Shown in pieces: positions 5,937 through 9,860 of a stretch of DNA of 9,860 bases; the first letter of the stretch is position 1, and each line of letters opens with the position of its first letter. The notes under the pieces were generated by a model. That model was not told the origin of the DNA. It did no database searches and saw only the letters and a program-made list of their open reading frames with translations. The DNA lies in the NCBI GenBank assembly GCA_031277235.1, contig JAITMT010000536.1, positions 1-9,860 of the forward strand, given 5' to 3'. The position numbers were made by a program, and so were the translations under genes. Source of the DNA: Tannerella sp. (GTDB taxonomy: Bacteria > Bacteroidota > Bacteroidia > Bacteroidales > Tannerellaceae).

Positions 5937-7109
5937 TTAATCGAATTCAAGGGATAATTGATTGATATTTTTAGGCGTAGAGCGCGCAATGAGCAAGTTT
6001 CCGACCGGAGTTCCAGCCATTAAATAACTTTTTATATCTTGAAATGAAGTAGCGGCAAGCAATTTACTGCCTTCCTCGCCTTCTGACGAAACAAGTAGAA
6101 TTTCTTCTCCTGCAATTCCTTTATTATCAAATATTTCATAACTATGCGTAGTTACAATAACCTGCCTTTTACCTGTTTTTTTTCTTTGAAACTGATAAAT
6201 AATATCCGGCAATTGCCTGATTATGGAAGAATGCAGCGACAATTCGGGTTCTTCCAGCAGAATAGGTTTTGTACCGTCTTGCAGCGCCCACAAAAGTCCA
6301 ATTAAACGCAATGTTCCATCGGAAAAATCATTTTCCTGATATTTAACACCCTGTCCGCGCCATTGTTTGAAAATAGCCTCAAAATGAGGAACTCCCATTT
6401 CATCCGGTTCAAAGTTCAGTTTTTCAAAATTGGGAACTGCGTATTTCAATGCACATTCAATCCGTTTAATGTATGCTCCACTGTATCGTTTATTCATTCT
6501 CTGAACTTTTTCCAAAAAATCACGCCCGTAGTAATCTTCGCCTTTCGATATTTTAAGAAACGATTTTGGGTCGCGAATAAGTTGCGGTATCAAATGAAGG
6601 TAAGATATATCTCCCAAAAAATCAATAAACGGTTTAAATTCTTCATTTCGAGACGCCTGCTCTATATAAGTAAATCCTTTTTGATATTCGCTTTCCTTAT
6701 CTTTCAAAATTCTGTTGATATGTAAAGTCCCCGTTATCTGATTTTTAAGATATTCTTCCTTAACCAAGACACGCAAATCTGTTATCCCGCCTCCAGTTTG
6801 ATTAAATGTTAGACGGTATTCCCATTCCGGACGATCATTTTCATTGTTCACAACCACTCCGATAGTGATATCGGTATTGCTACGAGCCGCAACGCATCTG
6901 ATTTTAGAAATTCCTCCGCGCAATGAAAAAATCGCTTCCTGCAAACCGCCTCCCTGCTTGACAATATCGCGCAAAAACCGTATTGCATCAAGCAAATTAC
7001 TTTTTCCGGATGCATTCGGACCAACAATAAACACACGGTAAGGCAGTTCTATGTTATCAACTTTTTTGAAGTTTTTCCAGTTTATTAATGATAATCTTGA
7101 TATTCTCAT
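5937..7109 (-). CDS. AAA/ABC-type ATPase of OLD/RecF-like group, candidate defence ATPase
   Basis: Complete 390-residue soluble ATPase. Motifs: an N-terminal LSLINWKNFKK strand typical of RecF/SMC-like and AAA_21-type proteins; Walker A GPNASGKS (30-37); an ABC signature-like NDFSDGTLRLIGLLWAL (260-276); Walker B PILLEEPELSLH (282-293) with probable catalytic Glu287; and switch VIVTTHSYE with His322. The long insert (about 75-260) lacks an obvious zinc hook or coiled coil. Proteins of this type dimerise over ATP and control a partner effector. Here the partner is the TOPRIM-like protein encoded 3 nt downstream. The gene starts 16 nt after the DPP5-like gene with no promoter seen between them, so it is probably co-transcribed with it. 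It is A/T-rich compared with its neighbours, which suggests transfer. No frameshift or missing motif was seen, so it is probably functional. The anti-phage role is inference. Confidence 0.88.
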   Translation of the reverse strand: MRISRLSLINWKNFKKVDNIELPYRVFIVGPNASGKSNLLDAIRFLRDIVKQGGGLQEAIFSLRGGISKIRCVAARSNTDITIGVVVNNENDRPEWEYRLTFNQTGGGITDLRVLVKEEYLKNQITGTLHINRILKDKESEYQKGFTYIEQASRNEEFKPFIDFLGDISYLHLIPQLIRDPKSFLKISKGEDYYGRDFLEKVQRMNKRYSGAYIKRIECALKYAVPNFEKLNFEPDEMGVPHFEAIFKQWRGQGVKYQENDFSDGTLRLIGLLWALQDGTKPILLEEPELSLHSSIIRQLPDIIYQFQRKKTGKRQVIVTTHSYEIFDNKGIAGEEILLVSSEGEEGSKLLAATSFQDIKSYLMAGTPVGNLLIARSTPKNINQLSLEFD

Positions 7110-7125
7110 ATTTTCAGTTATTATT

Positions 7126-9222
7126 CTATTTCAAGTATTTATCAAACCACGCAAAAAACTCGCGCTGCCAGACCAAAGCGTTTTGCGGACTCAATACCCA
7201 ATGCGTTTCGGTCGGGAAAATCAGCAGACGCGCCTCTACGCCGTTCATCCGCGCCGAATTGAATGCTGCCATCCCTTGCGAATACGGCACGCGGAAGTCG
7301 TTTTCACCGTGCACAACCATGATCGGCGTATCCCAGTTTTTGATGAGCAAATGCGGCGAATGCGCGTAGGAACGCTGTGCAACGGCGTTTTCCTTCTCCC
7401 AGGGTGCGCCGCCCGTTTCCCACTGCTCAAAAAACATTTCTTCGGTGGTCGTGTACATAAATTCCATGTTGAAAATGCCGGCATGAGCCAAAAAGGCTTT
7501 GAAACGCCCTTTATGCGTGCCTGCCAGGTGATAAATCGAATAGCCGCCGTAACTGGCGCCCGTCGCGCCGACGCGATTTTTGTCCGCCCAAGGCTCCTTG
7601 CAAACCTCGTCAATCGCCGAAAGCAGGTCGCGTTCTTCCTGTTCGCCGTGATTTTTGGAAATGGCGTCGTTCCATTCCTGACCGCTTCCGGAAGTGCCTC
7701 TGCGCGCGGGAATTACCACAACATAGCCCTGCGCCGCCATCAACATGTAACTCCAGCGGTAACTGAACGACGGACCGAGAACGCCCTGCGGACCGCCCGT
7801 ACATATCAGCAACAGCGGGTATTTTTTCGTCCGGTCGAAATTGGGCGGATATATCACCCACGTAACCATGTCTTTACCGTCAGTGGTCTTGATAAAACGT
7901 TTTTCGGCGGTCGGAACGTCAATTTTGGAGAGCAAATCGGCATTGACTTGGGAAATATCAACAGCCTGACCATCAGCGGGATTCACGCGATATATCTCAA
8001 GGGGCACAACGTTGGTCGTGCGGGTGGCAATCAGCGCGTCGCCTGCCAATTGCACGCCTTGGAAATCCTGTATCCCGTCCGTCAGCCGGGTGAATGCGGC
8101 GGTCGCCAAATCCAGTCTGTAAATTTGCGTAGCCTCCTGAAATGGAGCGGTCAGAAACAGCGTATTGCCGTCTTTCGCCCACGCGATGGAACTCGGACTT
8201 GCGTCCAGCGATTCGGAAATATCTCTCATGTTCGTGCAGGCGGGATAATCCATCAGCATCATGCGTTCCTTATCCGCCTCAAAACCTGCACGTTTCATGC
8301 TCGACCACAGCAGTTTTGTACCGTCGGGCGAGAATTGCGGATTTTTGTCGTATCCCGGCAAGTCGGGCGTAATCAGGGTCGTTTCCTTCGTTTCCGGATT
8401 ATAGGCGTAAAGGTCTGTATTTGTGGAAAATGCGTAATCTTTTCCCGCCAGTTTCTTGCAGGTGTAAATCAACGTTTTGCCGTCGGGCGCCCAAGCCGTT
8501 TCTTCCATGCCGCCGAAAGGTTTTGTGGGCGCATGATAAGGTTCGCCGGGCATAATATCTGTTGCTTCGATAATCTTACCGTCTTGAATATCAGCAATAT
8601 AAATATGATTGAAATTACCGTCCGTCCACGAATCCCAATGGCGATACATCAAATCGTCGTAAATCAGGACGTTTGACTTGTCCAAATCGTCGTAAATGTC
8701 TGCTCCCGAGCGCTTTTCAATCTTTGTAGAAATGGCGAGCATGATTTTGTCTCCCTGCGGCGAATACAAAAATCCGTCAATAGATTCCTTAATATCAGAT
8801 ATTTGCGTTTCGCTGCCGTCATCGGGATTGATGTTCCAGAGTTTACCGTCGCGCAGAAACGCAATCGCCTCGCCCGAAGGCAACCAAGCCAGCGAGCCTT
8901 CCCTTTTGACGGTTTTGGTCAGTTGCTTTTTATTGCCGCCATCCGAATCCATCAAATAGATGTCTGCATTGCCCTTATTTTCAGAAATACTGTAATACGT
9001 TATGGTATAGGCGATTCGTTTACCGTCGGGCGAAACCGCCACCTCCCCTACCCTACCGAAAGCCCACAAGACTTCGGGCGTCATTTGCCGGTTTTCGATT
9101 TTCACGTCCGGCTGACCGATGTAAACATCAGCGGATTTTTCATTGCTTACCGGCTGTCTATCAGCATTTTTACAAGCCATCATTGCTGCCATTGTCAAAA
9201 TTATTATTACTCCTTTTTTCAT
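7126..9222 (-). CDS. Dipeptidyl-peptidase 5-like S9 serine peptidase, lipoprotein
   Basis: Complete 698-residue exported peptidase, close in length and layout to the DPP5 of Porphyromonas. The N-terminus is a lipoprotein signal ending MMAC (Cys17). Residues about 48-440 form the beta-propeller, seen as repeated blade motifs such as VAVSPDGKRIAY, FSPDGTKLLW and AWAPDGKTLIY. They include HWDSWTDGNFNHIYIAD (195-211), as I recall from DPP5. The C-terminal alpha/beta-hydrolase domain carries the catalytic triad Ser557 (GASYGG), Asp642 (GENDFRVP) and His674 (TETHW). The spacings, 85 and 117 residues from the serine, match what I recall for Porphyromonas DPP5. It should release dipeptides with a hydrophobic or Ala penultimate residue from oligopeptides in the periplasm. 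It is first in the gene run and has its own upstream promoter. The chosen ATG at 9222 gives the intact signal peptide. Confidence 0.93.
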   Translation of the reverse strand: MKKGVIIILTMAAMMACKNADRQPVSNEKSADVYIGQPDVKIENRQMTPEVLWAFGRVGEVAVSPDGKRIAYTITYYSISENKGNADIYLMDSDGGNKKQLTKTVKREGSLAWLPSGEAIAFLRDGKLWNINPDDGSETQISDIKESIDGFLYSPQGDKIMLAISTKIEKRSGADIYDDLDKSNVLIYDDLMYRHWDSWTDGNFNHIYIADIQDGKIIEATDIMPGEPYHAPTKPFGGMEETAWAPDGKTLIYTCKKLAGKDYAFSTNTDLYAYNPETKETTLITPDLPGYDKNPQFSPDGTKLLWSSMKRAGFEADKERMMLMDYPACTNMRDISESLDASPSSIAWAKDGNTLFLTAPFQEATQIYRLDLATAAFTRLTDGIQDFQGVQLAGDALIATRTTNVVPLEIYRVNPADGQAVDISQVNADLLSKIDVPTAEKRFIKTTDGKDMVTWVIYPPNFDRTKKYPLLLICTGGPQGVLGPSFSYRWSYMLMAAQGYVVVIPARRGTSGSGQEWNDAISKNHGEQEERDLLSAIDEVCKEPWADKNRVGATGASYGGYSIYHLAGTHKGRFKAFLAHAGIFNMEFMYTTTEEMFFEQWETGGAPWEKENAVAQRSYAHSPHLLIKNWDTPIMVVHGENDFRVPYSQGMAAFNSARMNGVEARLLIFPTETHWVLSPQNALVWQREFFAWFDKYLK

Positions 9223-9265
9223 AGAAATAGAATTTAGTTTTTATCATTTTTTTTCAATAAAAGTG

Positions 9266-9299
9266 CAAATATATTGAAAATATTTCAATTTTTTTCATT
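9266..9299 (-). promoter_or_regulatory. Probable promoter of the peptidase-led gene run
   Basis: Plus-strand CAAATATA at 9266-9273 is TATATTTG on the minus strand, a perfect -7 element, about 45 nt before the DPP5-like start. The -33 box at the expected distance is weak (AATG at 9299-9296, spacer 22 nt). Transcription would begin near 9259, leaving a leader of about 37 nt. No second promoter was found in the 16-, 3- and 25-nt gaps downstream, so it may serve the peptidase, ATPase and TOPRIM-like genes together. Confidence 0.5.
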
Positions 9300-9452
9300 T
9301 ATTTGCCCTTAAAATTGAATGTATAGGATTTGATGCGGTGAAATATGTTGCTTTAATGTTCTTTTTATCAGTTTATTGAGGTGTATTTTGGGGGGAAAGA
9401 AATCTATTCCAAATCTTCCACGCCCCTCCTACCTCTCCTACCCTTCTCCACA

Positions 9453-9488
9453 CACCTCACCCCCGACCCTTCTCCAAGTGGAGAGGGG
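9453..9488. repeat. C-rich hairpin, inverted copy of the repeat at 545-578
   Basis: Bases 9453-9488 match the reverse complement of 545-578: both begin CACCTCACCCC, run through a TCTCCA block and end in GAGAGGGG. Within this copy CCCTTCTCCA (9467-9476) pairs with TGGAGAGGGG (9479-9488), 10 bp with one T-G wobble and a 2-nt loop. It is therefore another copy of the dispersed C-rich family, opposite in orientation to the one near the window start. Confidence 0.65.
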
Positions 9489-9630
9489 AGTAGCCTGTTC
9501 TGTGGCGTAATTTCTCTCCTTTTCCGTTTTCCTGCTTTTTTTTTCCGAGCTGCCTCCCATTCGGGGGTTGCAAGGGATTATCCATATTTAACGCCTTCGG
9601 CGTAATTCTCCTTCGCCCTTTGCCTTAGCC

Positions 9631-9684
9631 TTCACCCCTCACCCTTCACCCCTCACCCCCAATCGCTTCGCTTCATTGGGGGTG
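9631..9684. repeat. Tandem 14-nt C-rich repeat plus 11-bp inverted repeat
   Basis: TTCACCCCTCACCC occurs twice without interruption (9631-9644 and 9645-9658). It overlaps an inverted repeat, TCACCCCCAAT at 9653-9663 with ATTGGGGGTGA at 9675-9685, with an 11-nt loop. No T-run follows. It is probably part of the same C-rich intergenic repeat deposit. Confidence 0.6.
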
Positions 9685-9736
9685 AAAAAGGATAAACGGA
9701 TGAACGGTAGAAGGGATAAACGGGCGAAAGAGAGGA

Positions 9737-9777
9737 ACCACCCCGTCCTGCGGACACCCCTCCCGGGAGGAGGGCTG
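9737..9777. repeat. C-rich hairpin fragment of the dispersed repeat family
   Basis: The segment reads CACCCCGTCCTGCGGACACC and then CCTCCCGGGAGG, a perfect 12-bp palindrome that ends in further G's. Composition and hairpin layout (CACCCC, a short spacer, ACACCCCTCC, then GGAGG) resemble the other C-rich repeats in this window. Family membership is inferred from the pattern. Confidence 0.45.
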
Positions 9778-9795
9778 TTAAGTTCTGTATTTTCT

Positions 9796-9860
9796 ATTCC
9801 CGTAGGGAATATCGCTCGGTAGAATATGTATCCCATTGTTGGTTGCATTCCGTACGGAAT
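9796..9860. repeat. Pair of ATTCC-GTA-GGAAT palindromes about 37 nt apart
   Basis: ATTCCCGTAGGGAAT at 9796-9810 and ATTCCGTACGGAAT at 9847-9860 are two versions of one palindromic motif; the second is a perfect 14-bp palindrome cut off by the window end. The spacer between them (9811-9846) shows no internal repeat. The arrangement suggests a dispersed intergenic repeat that continues past the window. Confidence 0.5.

Larger units (their letters stand above)
9300..9860. other. Repeat-rich intergenic region at the window end, no gene seen
   Basis: The stretch upstream of the peptidase promoter has no credible gene. From 9420 onward it is a mosaic of C-rich tracts, short hairpins and palindromes, listed separately. 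The stretch 9300-9419 shows nothing recognisable. A 5-bp hairpin at 9591-9603 (ACGCC and GGCGT) is also present. Confidence 0.7.

Noticed and set aside
5352..7109. Direct assignment of the pair to PARIS, Gabija or Septu
   Set aside because: Septu's partner is an HNH nuclease and Gabija's ATPase and TOPRIM are fused with a UvrD-like partner; neither fits. PARIS is the nearest architecture, but I cannot show that the 193-residue protein belongs to the AriB family from sequence alone.
7051..8676. A 541-codon open frame on the plus strand, antisense to the DPP5-like gene
   Set aside because: It overlaps a gene whose signal peptide, propeller motifs and catalytic triad are unmistakable on the other strand. 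The antisense translation is rich in Arg, His and Phe and has no recognisable domain. It is a by-product of the codon bias of the real gene.
9639..9848. A 69-codon minus-strand frame
   Set aside because: It consists almost entirely of C-rich hairpin repeats and palindromes.
9631..9860. CRISPR-like array from the repeated C-rich and palindromic units
   Set aside because: The units are unequal, overlapping and partly inverted, the spacers are not of regular length, and there are no cas genes in the window.

Overview
The window looks like a chromosomal segment of a Bacteroidota bacterium, most probably Bacteroidales. Two kinds of evidence support this. The promoters have the phylum-specific form TTTG, about 20 nt, then TAnnTTTG, with A/T-rich ribosome-binding regions and no strong Shine-Dalgarno sequences. 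The proteins are also typical: a lipoprotein-type dipeptidyl-peptidase 5, an M20 dipeptidase, and a DUF4190-like membrane protein. Every convincing gene is on the minus strand, so the window reads biologically from right to left.

Right end (9223-9860): no gene. It holds the promoter of the peptidase gene next to a thick deposit of C-rich hairpin repeats and ends in short palindromes. Then comes a run of five co-directional genes: DPP5-like S9 peptidase (9222-7126), AAA/ABC-type ATPase (7109-5937), small TOPRIM-like protein (5933-5352), M20 metallo-dipeptidase (5326-3971) and MTA/SAH-deaminase-like amidohydrolase (3835-2555). The gaps are 16, 3, 25 and 135 nt, so at least the first four look like one transcription unit. 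The last gap holds a C-rich hairpin repeat.

The most interesting coding item is the ATPase plus TOPRIM-like pair. By architecture it resembles two-gene ATPase/TOPRIM anti-phage modules such as PARIS, and more loosely OLD or Gabija, but I cannot assign it to a named system. It is visibly richer in A+T than the peptidase genes on both sides, yet it fits between them with almost no spacer. This suggests a horizontally acquired cassette seated inside an ordinary peptide-catabolism operon.

Central-left (1281-2554): 1.27 kb without a convincing gene but full of structure. It contains a 27-bp perfect inverted repeat with a 9-nt loop, a smaller inverted repeat, a G-quadruplex motif directly followed by 35 uninterrupted GT units (1852-1921), a 14-bp palindrome, a strong minus-strand promoter firing into the repeat tract, a bidirectional terminator-like hairpin, and an orphan plus-strand promoter aimed at the 3' end of the amidohydrolase gene. 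Such a long dinucleotide tract is very unusual in a bacterium and is a candidate phase-variation or non-B-DNA element.

Left end (1-1280): an unrecognised lipoprotein (1280-621), a 143-bp MITE-like element bounded by 23-bp near-perfect inverted repeats (460-602), and a small proline-rich DUF4190-like membrane protein (409-2). The C-rich hairpin family recurs at four places in under 10 kb, so this genome carries many short interspersed repeats.
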